Shown: piece after piece, positions 15,053 to 24,897 of the stretch
Layout of the letters: each line of letters starts with the position of its first letter
Numbering within the stretch: the first letter of the stretch is position 1
Assembly (NCBI GenBank): GCA_964538915.1
Contig: CAZIFB010000001.1
Span: 124,001 to 188,000 of the forward strand
DNA length: 64,000 nucleotides
Source of the DNA: JAEUHQ01 sp964538915
Lineage (GTDB): Bacteria; Planctomycetota; UBA1135; UBA2386
Reading direction: 5' to 3'
Notes under the pieces: generated by a model
Databases searched by the model: none
What the model saw: the letters and a program-made list of their open reading frames with translations, nothing else
What the model was told of the DNA's origin: nothing
Program-made: the position numbers and the translations under genes

Positions 15053-15060
15053 TTGGCCCC

Positions 15061-15103
15061 TCCGTACAGCCAGGTGTTGAACGGCGCCTGAAAGCCAGGT
15101 GTG
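15061..15103 (-). promoter_or_regulatory. direct-repeat promoter module E (upstream of the sigma-54 activator)
   Basis: On the minus strand: CACAC, 6 bp, TTCAG, 6 bp, TTCAA, then 10 bp and TACGGA as likely -10. Half-sites begin 11 bp apart; the first is one base off the pattern. The predicted start point is almost at the annotated ATG. Confidence 0.68.
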
Positions 15104-15135
15104 AGGCGCTTCATATCGGCTGGGATGAGTGGCTT

Positions 15136-15178
15136 ATCACGTCTCCTTCAATCCGTTCTCAGGGGGCTTTCGTTAGGC
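15136..15178 (+). promoter_or_regulatory. direct-repeat promoter module G (upstream of the small gene at 15241)
   Basis: ATCAC, 6 bp, TTCAA, 6 bp, CTCAG, then 10 bp and TTAGGC. Half-sites begin 11 bp apart; this is the only copy where the -10 does not begin with TA. It is 78 bp from the ATG at 15241 and divergent from module E. Confidence 0.62.
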
Positions 15179-15240
15179 AACGGGTGCCGGCCATTCGTCG
15201 CCGCCTCCGAGCGACGCGGGGTGACAACAGGCACCCTCCC

Positions 15241-15426
15241 ATGGACCTCCCTTCCCACTTCGCGACCGGGCGAAAGCACTCGCATACGACTGTGTACCTG
15301 TCGCGCCGTCGAGGTGGTGTTCGGTGCTCGCTTCGCACGTTGGCCAAGGCCTTGTTTGCCATGTGTGTGATCACCTTGATTCTGCTGGCCGTGCTCGTCG
15401 CCGTCAGGGCAGGCGTGTTCTCGTGA
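15241..15426 (+). CDS. hypothetical small single-pass membrane protein
   Basis: A 61-residue product: a basic N-terminal half (RKHSHTTVYLSRRRGG) followed by one C-terminal membrane helix (MCVITLILLAVLVAVRAGVF). No family is recognised. There is no clear ribosome site, but the gene sits behind promoter module G at the spacing seen for other regulon members, and its size fits the many tiny membrane proteins of this island. An internal ATG at the start of the helix would give a much shorter peptide. Confidence 0.55.
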   Translation: MDLPSHFATGRKHSHTTVYLSRRRGGVRCSLRTLAKALFAMCVITLILLAVLVAVRAGVFS

Positions 15427-15465
15427 GTTCGTGCTTGTGGAGGCCCCCAATGGTGTGAAGCCGGG

Positions 15466-15508
15466 CTCATCCGCAATTCACGCCAGTCTCCAGGGCCCGG
15501 CGTAGGTT
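15466..15508 (+). promoter_or_regulatory. direct-repeat promoter module H (upstream of the DUF1328-ndvB operon)
   Basis: CTCAT, 6 bp, TTCAC, 6 bp, CTCCA, then 10 bp and TAGGTT as likely -10. Half-sites begin 11 bp apart; the last is one base off. It lies 76 bp before the ATG at 15569. Confidence 0.68.
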
Positions 15509-15568
15509 GCGGGCGAAGGATGCGGCGCGAGCCGCCGCCCGACTCGACTTCTCGGACACGGACCACCC

Positions 15569-15745
15569 ATGCTACGCGCCGCACTCGCCTTCCTGATCCT
15601 GGCCATCATCGCCGCAGTCTTCGGCTTCTCCGGACTCGCGGGCTCGGCGTCGTCGGTCGCGCAAGTCCTGTTCGTCGTGTTCCTCGTGTTGTTCCTCGCC
15701 GGCCTTCTGTTCGGGCGCGGTCCGGCAAGCGGGCGGACCCCATGA
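15569..15745 (+). CDS. DUF1328 (YtjA-like) small membrane protein
   Basis: A 58-residue protein with two hydrophobic helices (ALAFLILAIIAAVFGFSGLA and VAQVLFVVFLVLFLAGLLFG) and a short polar tail. The FLILAIIAAVFGFSGLAGSA opening followed by a serine/alanine link and a second valine/leucine helix is the DUF1328 signature. The function is unknown; members are commonly stress- or osmotically regulated. Its stop overlaps the next start in ATGA, and promoter module H lies upstream, making it the first gene of an operon that probably includes the cyclic glucan synthase. Confidence 0.85.
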   Translation: MLRAALAFLILAIIAAVFGFSGLAGSASSVAQVLFVVFLVLFLAGLLFGRGPASGRTP

Positions 15746-15996
15746 GTTCTCGTCGAGTCCTTCGGACGACAGAGGCTTCCGTTCAGTTGGTGATGCATCC
15801 CATCGCCGCGCATCGCATGACCACCGTGCGCGAGGCGTTCCGATTGCGTCGACTTGCCGGTACGCAGCGCCGCTTGTGGATCTTCTACGTCGAGCACAAC
15901 CTGTTCGACGAGGCGCGGGACGCGCGACAACAGATGCTCGACAGCTTGCGGCGGGCCTGTCACCAATGGCGGCTGGTGCTGGGCGTTGCGCCGTGA
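15742..15996 (+). CDS. hypothetical basic protein between the DUF1328 and glucan synthase genes
   Basis: An 84-residue basic protein without membrane segment, helical in the second half (LWIFYVEHNLFDEARDARQQ). No known family is recognised. It overlaps the DUF1328 gene by ATGA. A 30-codon frame (GTG 15993 to TGA 16085) overlaps its stop and ends over the glucan synthase GTG, so translation could run continuously through these short frames, but that tiny frame has no protein-like features and is not annotated. Confidence 0.6.
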   Translation: MSSRRVLRTTEASVQLVMHPIAAHRMTTVREAFRLRRLAGTQRRLWIFYVEHNLFDEARDARQQMLDSLRRACHQWRLVLGVAP

Positions 15997-16081
15997 CAGA
16001 ACGGACTCCGGGTTTGCTCGCACCGGGCGCGGACACGGGAACGCCCGGCACGTGGTCGCCCCGCGGCAACGGGGCCCGATC

Positions 16082-19000
16082 GTGACGCCGCACCGTTTCG
16101 GTCGCCGGTTCCGGCACCCGGCCGTCCCCCTCGAACCCGAGGAGCTGATCCGCGCCGAGCTGTTCAGCATCGAGCGCCTGGAGCAGCACGGCGAGAGCCT
16201 CGCGCGTGAGCAAAGCGTGATCGCCGGCCGGGGTGGACGCTCGTTGGTGCGACGGCTCCACGACAACGACCGGGTTCTGCGGTGTGCCCACGGCACGATC
16301 GCCGCGGCCATCCGCGAGGAACGCGCGATCACGCCGGCTGCCGAGTGGCTGGTCGACAACTTCCACGTTGTCGAGGAGCAGATCCGGGAGATTCGCGACG
16401 GCTTGCCCGACGGCTACTACCGCCAGCTCCCAAAGTTGGCGTCCGGGCACCTGGAGGGTTGTCCGCGTGTCTACGGCCTCGCGTGGGCCTTCGTGGCCCA
16501 CACGGACAGCCTGCTCGATCTGCACGCCCTCGAACGCTTCGTGCGCGCCTACCAGCGCGTGCAGCCGCTCACGATCGGCGAACTGTGGGCCGTTGCCATC
16601 ACGTTGCGGATCGTGCTCGTCGAGAATCTGCGACGCGCGGCGCTGGGGATCGTCAGTCGGCGCACGGCGCGACAGGACGCGGACGCGTTTGCGGACAGGA
16701 TCCTCGGCGGGACCGCGACGACGGAGATGCAATCCACCGTGGCGTCGCGCTTACCGACGGCGTTCGCGGTGCAGCTTGTGCATCGTCTTCGGCACCACGA
16801 TCCCGTCGTGACGCCGGCGCTGCGGTGGCTCGCTGAGTGCCTCGCGCTGCAGGGCACCACCATCGACGCGATCGTGCACGAAGAGCACGGCCGCCAGGGC
16901 TCGACGAACGTCACGGTCCGCAACGTCGTCACCAGCATGCGCCTGATGTCGATGATCGACTGGGCGGAGTTCTTCGAGGGCCAGAGCCTCGTCGACCGGG
17001 TGCTGGACGCGTCTGGCGGGTTCAAGGCGATGGACTTTCCGACCCGCGACCGCTATCGGCATGCGGTCGAAGACCTCGCGCGCGGTTCGCGTCACTCGGA
17101 GATCGAGGTCGCTCGCCGAGCGGTGGCTGCCGCGGCGCGCGACGCACCGCCGCACCACGCCGGCCCGGTATGGGACGCTGCGGCCCGCCGTCGTCGCCAA
17201 GATCCTGGCTACCACCTCGTCGCCGGCGGTCGGCGGTCCTTCGAGATCGAGATCGGATTCCGCGTTCCGATGCGCAACTGGTTGCCACGCGCGCAGCGAG
17301 CGACGGGAATCCTCGGGTACCTCACAACCGTCGCCATCCTCGGGGCCTCGTGTCTCGCCGTGCTGTGGCTGGGCCTCGCGGCCGTCGGCGTGGGTGGGTC
17401 GGCCACTTGGCTCGTGCTGCTGCTGGCGATCGTGCCCGCGTCGGACCTCGCCATTGCGCTGGTGAACCGGCGTGTGACCAAACACTTCGGTCCCGTGGCG
17501 ATGCCCGGTCTCGAACTACGTGGCGGTGTGCCGGCCGACCTGCGCACGATGGTTGCCGTGCCCACCATGCTGTCGAGTATCGCTGCCATCGACGAACAGG
17601 TCGAGCGCTTGGAGGTGCATCACCTCGCGAGTCCGGACGACGACCTCTGCTTCGCCCTGTTGTCCGACTGGGGCGACTCGGCGTGCGCGCACGCCCCTGA
17701 CGACGACGAAATGCTCGCTGCCGCGCAGGCCGGCATCGCCCGGCTCAATCGCCGCCACGGGCCGGCCCCTTGCGGTCCGCGCTTCCTGCTGCTGCATCGG
17801 CGCCGCGTCTGGAACGCCGGCGAAGGGAAGTGGATCGGCTGGGAGCGCAAGCGCGGCAAGCTGCATGAGCTGAATCGGTGGTTGCGCGGCGCCAAGGATA
17901 CCACGTTCCTGCAGGCGCCAGGTTCGCCGGCCGTGCCCGAGGGCGTGCGCTTCGTGCTGACGTTGGACGCGGACACCCGGCTGCCGTGCGGCGCGGCGCG
18001 CCGGTTGGTCGGCAAGTTGGCGCACCCGCTCAATCGGCCGAGCTTCGACATCGCGTCGGGGCGCGTTGTCGAAGGCCATGCAGTGCTGCAGCCCCGCATC
18101 ACGCCGATGCTGCCGAACCCGGGCGGAGGCTCGCCGTTCCAGCGCGCGTGCTCGGGAGCGAGCGGCCTCGACCCGTACGCCTGCGCGGTCTCCGACGTGT
18201 ACCAGGACCTGCTCGGCGAAGGATCCTACTCGGGCAAGGGCATCTACGAGATCGACGCCTTCGAAGCCGCGCAGGCGGGTCGTGTCCCGGACAACACGGT
18301 TCTCAGTCACGATCTTCTGGAAGGCATCTTCGCGCGGGCCGGCCTCGTCACCGACGTCGAACTCGTCGAGGACTTCCCCACGCGCTACGACGTGGCGGCA
18401 GCGCGCCAGCACCGCTGGGCTCGTGGTGACTGGCAGCTGCTGCCGTGGGTGCTCGGCCGTGGTCGGGGCGGGACCGACCGCGCGCGGTCGGCGATCCCCG
18501 TGCTCGGGCGGTGGAAGCTGCTCGATAACCTGCGCCGCACCCTGGTGGCGCCAGCTGGTTTCCTGCTCCTCGCGGTGGCCGGCACGTTCGACTCTCTGGC
18601 TGCCGCCATCACCGCGGCGTTCGTTCTCACGACGATCGCCGTACCCTCGCTCTTGTCGGTGTTCGCCAGCGTGGTGTCGCGGCGGTCCGGCGTCTCCATC
18701 AGGAGCCATGTTCGCGCCGTGCGTGCAGACGCCGCGTTAGCGACGCTGCAGATCTTCCTCGCCGTCGCGCTGCTCGCGCATCAGGCGCTGCTGATGGGCG
18801 ACGCCACGGTGCGGACCGTGTTCCGACTGTGCGTGGGGCGCCGCCACATGCTCGAATGGCTGACCGCCGCGCAGGCGCAGTTCCGTCTGCCCCTCTCCGT
18901 CCGGGGCTTCTGCCGGCGGATGGCCGGCAGCCTCGTCCTCGTGGCATTGGTCGGCATCATCGTGTTCGCGGTCGGGGGCAGCGCTCGGCCGGTCGCACTG

Positions 19001-22000
19001 CCGCTCTTCGCGTTGTGGCTCACGGCGCCCCTGGTCGCGCGATGGGCCAGTCGATGCGCCCTTGGCGTAGCGACGTCGCCGATCGAGGCGAAGAACGTGA
19101 GGACCCTGCGCACCATCGCGCGCCGCACGTGGTCGTTCTTCGAGGAGTTCGTGGGCGCCGGCGACAACATGCTTCCGCCCGACAATTTCCAGGAAGTGCC
19201 GTTGCCGGTCGTGGCGCACCGCACCTCACCGACGAACATCGGCCTGTACCTGTTGTCCGTGGCTTCCGCCCGCGACTTCGGCTGGATCGGCGTGCTCGAG
19301 ACCGTAGCGCGCCTCGAAGCGACGCTGGACACCGTGCAGCGTCTCGAGCACCACCGGGGCCATCTCTACAACTGGTACGACACGCGCACCCTGCGGCCGC
19401 TTGAGCCGAAGTACGTTTCGACCGTCGACAGCGGCAACTTCGCCGGGCACTTGATCGCTCTCGGCAAGGCGTGTCGTGAGATGCAGGACGAGTCCGTCGC
19501 GAACCCCGCGCGCCTGGCCGGCATCGGTGACACGCTGGAACTCACCCGCGCTTGCTTGCACACCCTGGCGGACGATCGACGTACACAGCTCGTCTCGCGG
19601 GCCGGACTCACCGCTGCGCTCGAGGCGTTCGAGGCCGTTCGTGTACTCACACCGACGAGCCCCCACGGTGCCGCTGCGCAGTTGGCGGACCTGGCCGCGC
19701 ACGCCGAGACCGTGGTCGACATCGCGGCGACCCTCGCCGACGAACGCGGAGATCGCGGCAGCGCCGACGTCCTCGCTTGGGCGTCCGCGCTGCGGGCGGC
19801 CGTTCAGAGTCACGCTCGCGACTTCGACGAACTGCTGCCGTGGGCGCGACTCGGGGCCCAGTCGATCGGCGTCGCGGTCGGCGACGGGGACGCGGGATTC
19901 GCGGCTTCGCTCGCGTCGATCCCAACGCTGCGCGCGATGCCCGACCGCTGCGAGGCGGCTCTGCGAATCCTCGCCGAGCGACGTGCTACTGCCGAGGGCA
20001 TCGTCGACGTCGACGCACTCGTACTGGCGCTCGAACGCTCCGGGAGCGCTGCGCGCGCTCTCGAACGGCGACTCACGTCCCTGGCCGAGCGCATCGCCGA
20101 GTGCGTCCAGGCGACCGAGTTCGGCTTCCTCCTCGACAAGCGGCGTCTGCTGCTGTCGATCGGCTTCCAAGTCGTCGAGGATCGGCTCGATCCGAGTTGC
20201 TACGACTTGCTCGCGTCGGAGGCCCGGCTCGCCAGCTTCGTCGCGATCGCCAAGGGCGACGTGCCCGTCAAGCACTGGTTCCGTCTGGGCCGCGGGTTCT
20301 GCGCGGTGGAGGGGGGCGCAGTGTTGCTTTCGTGGTCCGGTTCGCTGTTCGAGTACCTGATGCCGGGCCTGGTCGTGCGCGAACCCGCGGGCAGCCTGCT
20401 CGACCAGACATGCCGCTTCGTCGTGAGGCAGCAGATCTGGCACGGGCTGGATCGCGATGTTCCGTGGGGTGTATCCGAGTCGGCCTACAACGCGCGCAAC
20501 GTCGAACTCACGTACCAGTACTCGAGCTTCGGTGTGCCGGGGCTCGGCCAGAAACGCGGCCTCGGCGCGGACACGGTGGTCGCTCCCTATGCGACGGCAC
20601 TGGCAGCGATGGTGGATCCGCGCGCCGCGATCGCCAACTTCGCCCGCCTCACCGAGGCCGGTGCAGCCGGTCGATACGGCTTCTACGAGGCGCTCGACTA
20701 CACGGCGGTTCGGCGGCCGCCCGGCGCGGACGTGGCGATCGTGCGCGCCTTCATGTCGCATCATCAGGGGATGACGTTGGTCGCGATCGGCAACGTGCTG
20801 CACCGCGGCCGAATGCGCGCCCGCTTCCACGCCGAGCCGATGGTCCAGGCGGCCGAACTGCTGCTACAGGAACGCATCCCGCGCGGGGTCGCGATGGCAG
20901 AACGGTACGCGGACGACGTGGCGGAGGAGCCGCGCGGGACGAACGAGATCGCTGCTCCAACCGTGCGCCGGTTCCACACGCCTCACGATCCCGTGCCGCG
21001 CACCCACCTGCTCTCGAACGGGCGCTACGCCGTGATGCTCACGGCAGCGGGTGCGGGCTACAGTCGCTGGCACGATCTCGCCGTCACGCGCTGGCGAGAG
21101 GACGTGACCCGCGATCCGTGGGGCAACCACGTCTTCCTGCGCGACACGCGCACCGCTGACGTCTGGTCCGCTGGCTACCAGCCGACCGGCAGGGAACCCG
21201 ACACCTACGAAGTGGCGTTCTCGGAAGGACGCGCCGAGATCGTGCGGCGCGACGGCTCCCTGCAGACCACACTCGAAGCGGTGGTCTCGCCGGAGAACGA
21301 CGCGGAGGTGCGGCGCGTGTCGATCACCAACTTCGGCAGCCACGCGCGCGAGATCGACGTGACGTCGTACGCCGAGATCGTGCTGGCCACGCCTGCCGCG
21401 GACGCGGCCCACCCTGCCTTCGCCAAGCTGTTCGTGCAGACCGAGTACATCGCGAGCCTCGGCGCGCTCGTTGCGACGCGGCGGGTTCGTGCGCCCGCCG
21501 ATGTGGGGGTGTGGGCGGCGCACCTCACCGTGGTCGAGGGTCTGGTGCTCGGCGACGTGCAGTGGGAAACCGACCGCGCGCGGTTCCTCGGCAGAGGGAA
21601 CACGGCCTGCGCGCCGATCGCGATCGTGGACGGCAGATCCTTGTCGGGCACCGTTGGTACGGTGCTCGATGCCGTGTTCAGCATGAGGCAACGCGTGCGG
21701 ATCCTGCCAGGGGAGACCGCCCGCGTCGCGTTCTGGACGATGGTGGCGGCATCCCGCGCGGCCGTGCTCGACTTGGCCGACAAGCACCGCGATCCGACGG
21801 CGTTCGAACGCGCGTCCACGCTCGCGTGGACGCAGGCGCAGGTGCAACTCCACCACGGTGGCATCGATCACGACGAGGCCCACCTGTTCCAGCGGCTCGC
21901 CAATCGGGTGATCTACTCCGATCCGACCCTGCGCCCGCCGTCCGAGGTGCTGCAGCGCAACGAACAGGGACCGCAGAGTGTGTGGGCGCACGGGATCTCC

Positions 22001-24844
22001 GGCGACCTGCCGATCGTGATCGTGCGCATCAGCGAGACGGAGGACCTGGAGATCGTGCGGCAGCTGCTGCGCGCGCATCAGTACTGGCGCCTCAAGCGCC
22101 TCGCCGTCGATCTCGTCGTCGTCAACGAACGAACGAATTCGTACACGCACGACCTTCAGGAGGCGCTGGAGACCCTCGTGCGCGCGAGCCAGCAGCGGCC
22201 ACAGTTCGCTGCCGACGAGGCCCGTGGTCGCGTGTTCGTCCTCCGCGCGGATGTGCTCTCGGTGGCCACGCGCACGGCCTTGCAGTCCGTGGCCCGCGTC
22301 GTGTTGTCAGGGCGAAGCGGCAGCCTCTCCGAGCAGGTGCGGCGACCGCGCGACTGGTCGATGCCGCGGCTTTCGGCACCGCCGACGCCAGGCGTCGTCC
22401 GCAGCCGGAACGGGCATCGATCGGCGGCAGCGCCCGATGCCGAGTTCTGGAACGGCCTGGGCGGCTTCACCGACCGTGGGCGGGAGTACACGACGATCCT
22501 CGGTGAGGGGCAGTACACGCCGGCACCGTGGATCAACGTGATTGCCAATCCCGACTTCGGCTTCCAGGTCTCGGTCGAGGGCTCCGGCTACGTGTGGGCC
22601 GGCAACAGTCGGGAGAACCAGCTCACGCCGTGGTCGAACGATCCCACGAGCGACGAACCCGGCGAAGTGCTGTATGTCCGCGACCTCGACAGTGATGCCG
22701 TTTGGTGCCCGACCGCGTCCCCGATCCGTACCGCCGGTTCGTACGTCGCCCGGCACGGGCAGGGCTACAGCCGCTTCTTCCACCAGGCCCACGACATCGA
22801 GCTCGATCTGCTGCAGTTCGTTCCCTTGGCGGACTCGGTCAAGATCTCGAGGTTGCGGTTGCGCAATCGCTCGGCGCGCTTCCGCCGGCTGTCGGTCACG
22901 GCGTACGTGGAATGGGTGCTCGGGCCGTCGCGCGCCGCGACGGCGGCGCACGTGGTGACGACGCACGATCCTGCCACCGGGATCGTGTTCGCGCGCAATC
23001 CATGGCGGCAGGAGTCGGGTTCGCGCGTGGCGTTCGCCGACCTCGGTGGCCGCCTGACCGCATGGACCTGCGACCGCACGGAGTTCCTCGGGCGCAACGG
23101 GCGACTCGACGCGCCGAGGGCCTTGCTGACCGGCAGTCCGTTGGCGAAGCGCTCCGGTGCGGGCCTCGACCCGTGCGGCGTACTGCAGGGGGAGATCTCG
23201 CTCGAATCGGACGGCGAGACCGAGGTGGTGTTCCTGCTCGGCGAGGCGGCGACCCGGGAAGACGCGATCGCGCTCGTCGCGGCGTACCGCGGAGCCGATC
23301 TCGATCGGGTGTTGCGGTCGGTGACCGATCACTGGGACGCCCTGCTTGACGTGGTGCAGGTCGAGACCCCGGACCGCTCGATGGACCTGCTGCTGAATCG
23401 CTGGTTGCTCTACCAGACGGTGGTGTGCCGGCTTTGGGCGCGCGCCGCGTTCTACCAGGCCGGCGGTGCCTACGGCTTCCGCGACCAGTTGCAGGACGGC
23501 ATGGCGCTCGTGCTGTCCCGTCCGGCGATGACGCGCGAGCATCTGCTGCGCGCGGCGGCGCGGCAGTTCACGGCGGGCGACGTCCAGCACTGGTGGCTGC
23601 CTCACTCGGGTCGCGGCGTGCGCACGCGGATCAGCGACGACTGTCTCTGGCTGGCGCACGCGGCCGCCCACTACGTCGACGCGACCGGCGACGTCGCAGT
23701 GCTCGGCGCCGTGGTGCCGTTCCTCGACGGAGACCCTCTTCTCGCCGGCGAACACGAGTCGTGCTTCCAGCCTGCGGTGAGCGACGAGTCGGGGACGTTG
23801 TACGAACACTGCGCGCGTGCCTTGGATCGCAGCCTCTCCGTCGGCGCACACGGGTTGCCGTTGATCGGGGCCGGCGACTGGAACGACGGGATGAACCGGG
23901 TCGGCGTGGACGGCAGGGGCGAGAGCGTCTGGCTCGCCTGGTTCCTGCACGGAAACCTCATGACCTGTGCGCCGTGGGCCGAGGCGCGTGGCGAGTCGGC
24001 GCGCGCCTCGGCGTGGCGGGAACACGCGGCGCGCCTGCTCCTCGCGATCGAACAGCACGGGTGGGATGGCGAATGGTACCAGCGCGGTTGCTTCGACGAC
24101 GGCACGCCGTTGGGTGCTGGCAGCAACGTCGAGTGTCGCATCGACTCGATTGCGCAGTCGTGGGCCGTGTTCTCGGGCGCTGGCGACCCGGTGCGAGCGA
24201 AGCAGGCCATGGCGTCCGTGGTCGATCATCTGGTCGCACGGGCGGCCGGCCTCGTGCTGTTGTTCGCGCCGCCCTTCGACCGCGGCCGGTCGGACCCCGG
24301 GTACGTGAAGGGCTATCCGCCGGGCGTCCGCGAGAACGGGGGGCAATACACCCACGCGGCGACATGGTGCGTCATCGCGCTCGCCATGCTCGGGTCCGGT
24401 GACCTCGCCTCCGAACTCTTCGCGATGCTCAATCCGATCGCCCGCACGCGAACGCGTGCCGCCGTGCATCGCTACCGCGTCGAACCGTACGTCGTCTGCG
24501 CCGACGTCTACGGCGTGCCCCCGCACGAGGGCCGCGGCGGCTGGACGTGGTACACCGGCTCGTCCGCCTGGCTGTACCGGGCAGCTCTCGAGTGGATGCT
24601 CGGTTTCCGCGTGCGCGCCGAACTGCTGCACTTGGATCCGTGTGTGCCCGCTGCGTGGCCGCGGTTCACGATCATGCTCCGCCATCGCACGGCCCGATAC
24701 CGCGTGGTCGTCGAGAACCCGCTGCGCAAGCAGCGTGGCGTCGTGGGTCTCCACCTCGATGGCGTTGCGTTGCCGGTGTCACCCGCCACGGTGCCCCTGG
24801 TGGACGATGGCGAGAGCCACGCGGTCCGCGTCGTGATGGGCTGA
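16082..24844 (+). CDS. ndvB: cyclic beta-1,2-glucan synthase (NdvB/ChvB type)
   Basis: A 2920-residue membrane enzyme that makes cyclic beta-1,2-glucans from UDP-glucose, usually exported to the periplasm for osmotic adaptation. After an N-terminal helical region come membrane helices (about 405-465), the GT84 glycosyltransferase domain with the metal-binding DADTR (Asp629, Asp631) and HRWARGDWQLLPW, further membrane helices (about 810-990), a glycoamylase-like domain (FMSHHQGMTL near 1560) and, from about 1640 on, tandem GH94 phosphorylase-like domains ending with the catalytic GAGDWNDGM (Asp2599), which set chain length. All expected domains are present and length is normal for the family. 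The GTG at 16082 was chosen because upstream sequence overlaps another frame; the exact start is uncertain. Likely transcribed from module H. Confidence 0.93.
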   Translation: MTPHRFGRRFRHPAVPLEPEELIRAELFSIERLEQHGESLAREQSVIAGRGGRSLVRRLHDNDRVLRCAHGTIAAAIREERAITPAAEWLVDNFHVVEEQIREIRDGLPDGYYRQLPKLASGHLEGCPRVYGLAWAFVAHTDSLLDLHALERFVRAYQRVQPLTIGELWAVAITLRIVLVENLRRAALGIVSRRTARQDADAFADRILGGTATTEMQSTVASRLPTAFAVQLVHRLRHHDPVVTPALRWLAECLALQGTTIDAIVHEEHGRQGSTNVTVRNVVTSMRLMSMIDWAEFFEGQSLVDRVLDASGGFKAMDFPTRDRYRHAVEDLARGSRHSEIEVARRAVAAAARDAPPHHAGPVWDAAARRRRQDPGYHLVAGGRRSFEIEIGFRVPMRNWLPRAQRATGILGYLTTVAILGASCLAVLWLGLAAVGVGGSATWLVLLLAIVPASDLAIALVNRRVTKHFGPVAMPGLELRGGVPADLRTMVAVPTMLSSIAAIDEQVERLEVHHLASPDDDLCFALLSDWGDSACAHAPDDDEMLAAAQAGIARLNRRHGPAPCGPRFLLLHRRRVWNAGEGKWIGWERKRGKLHELNRWLRGAKDTTFLQAPGSPAVPEGVRFVLTLDADTRLPCGAARRLVGKLAHPLNRPSFDIASGRVVEGHAVLQPRITPMLPNPGGGSPFQRACSGASGLDPYACAVSDVYQDLLGEGSYSGKGIYEIDAFEAAQAGRVPDNTVLSHDLLEGIFARAGLVTDVELVEDFPTRYDVAAARQHRWARGDWQLLPWVLGRGRGGTDRARSAIPVLGRWKLLDNLRRTLVAPAGFLLLAVAGTFDSLAAAITAAFVLTTIAVPSLLSVFASVVSRRSGVSIRSHVRAVRADAALATLQIFLAVALLAHQALLMGDATVRTVFRLCVGRRHMLEWLTAAQAQFRLPLSVRGFCRRMAGSLVLVALVGIIVFAVGGSARPVALPLFALWLTAPLVARWASRCALGVATSPIEAKNVRTLRTIARRTWSFFEEFVGAGDNMLPPDNFQEVPLPVVAHRTSPTNIGLYLLSVASARDFGWIGVLETVARLEATLDTVQRLEHHRGHLYNWYDTRTLRPLEPKYVSTVDSGNFAGHLIALGKACREMQDESVANPARLAGIGDTLELTRACLHTLADDRRTQLVSRAGLTAALEAFEAVRVLTPTSPHGAAAQLADLAAHAETVVDIAATLADERGDRGSADVLAWASALRAAVQSHARDFDELLPWARLGAQSIGVAVGDGDAGFAASLASIPTLRAMPDRCEAALRILAERRATAEGIVDVDALVLALERSGSAARALERRLTSLAERIAECVQATEFGFLLDKRRLLLSIGFQVVEDRLDPSCYDLLASEARLASFVAIAKGDVPVKHWFRLGRGFCAVEGGAVLLSWSGSLFEYLMPGLVVREPAGSLLDQTCRFVVRQQIWHGLDRDVPWGVSESAYNARNVELTYQYSSFGVPGLGQKRGLGADTVVAPYATALAAMVDPRAAIANFARLTEAGAAGRYGFYEALDYTAVRRPPGADVAIVRAFMSHHQGMTLVAIGNVLHRGRMRARFHAEPMVQAAELLLQERIPRGVAMAERYADDVAEEPRGTNEIAAPTVRRFHTPHDPVPRTHLLSNGRYAVMLTAAGAGYSRWHDLAVTRWREDVTRDPWGNHVFLRDTRTADVWSAGYQPTGREPDTYEVAFSEGRAEIVRRDGSLQTTLEAVVSPENDAEVRRVSITNFGSHAREIDVTSYAEIVLATPAADAAHPAFAKLFVQTEYIASLGALVATRRVRAPADVGVWAAHLTVVEGLVLGDVQWETDRARFLGRGNTACAPIAIVDGRSLSGTVGTVLDAVFSMRQRVRILPGETARVAFWTMVAASRAAVLDLADKHRDPTAFERASTLAWTQAQVQLHHGGIDHDEAHLFQRLANRVIYSDPTLRPPSEVLQRNEQGPQSVWAHGISGDLPIVIVRISETEDLEIVRQLLRAHQYWRLKRLAVDLVVVNERTNSYTHDLQEALETLVRASQQRPQFAADEARGRVFVLRADVLSVATRTALQSVARVVLSGRSGSLSEQVRRPRDWSMPRLSAPPTPGVVRSRNGHRSAAAPDAEFWNGLGGFTDRGREYTTILGEGQYTPAPWINVIANPDFGFQVSVEGSGYVWAGNSRENQLTPWSNDPTSDEPGEVLYVRDLDSDAVWCPTASPIRTAGSYVARHGQGYSRFFHQAHDIELDLLQFVPLADSVKISRLRLRNRSARFRRLSVTAYVEWVLGPSRAATAAHVVTTHDPATGIVFARNPWRQESGSRVAFADLGGRLTAWTCDRTEFLGRNGRLDAPRALLTGSPLAKRSGAGLDPCGVLQGEISLESDGETEVVFLLGEAATREDAIALVAAYRGADLDRVLRSVTDHWDALLDVVQVETPDRSMDLLLNRWLLYQTVVCRLWARAAFYQAGGAYGFRDQLQDGMALVLSRPAMTREHLLRAAARQFTAGDVQHWWLPHSGRGVRTRISDDCLWLAHAAAHYVDATGDVAVLGAVVPFLDGDPLLAGEHESCFQPAVSDESGTLYEHCARALDRSLSVGAHGLPLIGAGDWNDGMNRVGVDGRGESVWLAWFLHGNLMTCAPWAEARGESARASAWREHAARLLLAIEQHGWDGEWYQRGCFDDGTPLGAGSNVECRIDSIAQSWAVFSGAGDPVRAKQAMASVVDHLVARAAGLVLLFAPPFDRGRSDPGYVKGYPPGVRENGGQYTHAATWCVIALAMLGSGDLASELFAMLNPIARTRTRAAVHRYRVEPYVVCADVYGVPPHEGRGGWTWYTGSSAWLYRAALEWMLGFRVRAELLHLDPCVPAAWPRFTIMLRHRTARYRVVVENPLRKQRGVVGLHLDGVALPVSPATVPLVDDGESHAVRVVMG

Positions 24845-24897
24845 GCGCGGTGTTCGCAGCGCGTGCGGGGGCTCGCCGAGCACCGCGTGAGGCCGGT

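Noticed and set aside
15176..15190. Sigma-54-like sequence on the minus strand before the activator gene
   Set aside because: Spacing between GG and GC is only 8 bp.
22307..24754. Long minus-strand reading frame of over 800 codons inside the glucan synthase gene
   Set aside because: It mirrors the codon periodicity of the real gene, lacks hydrophobic or family patterns and lies wholly antisense to conserved domains.
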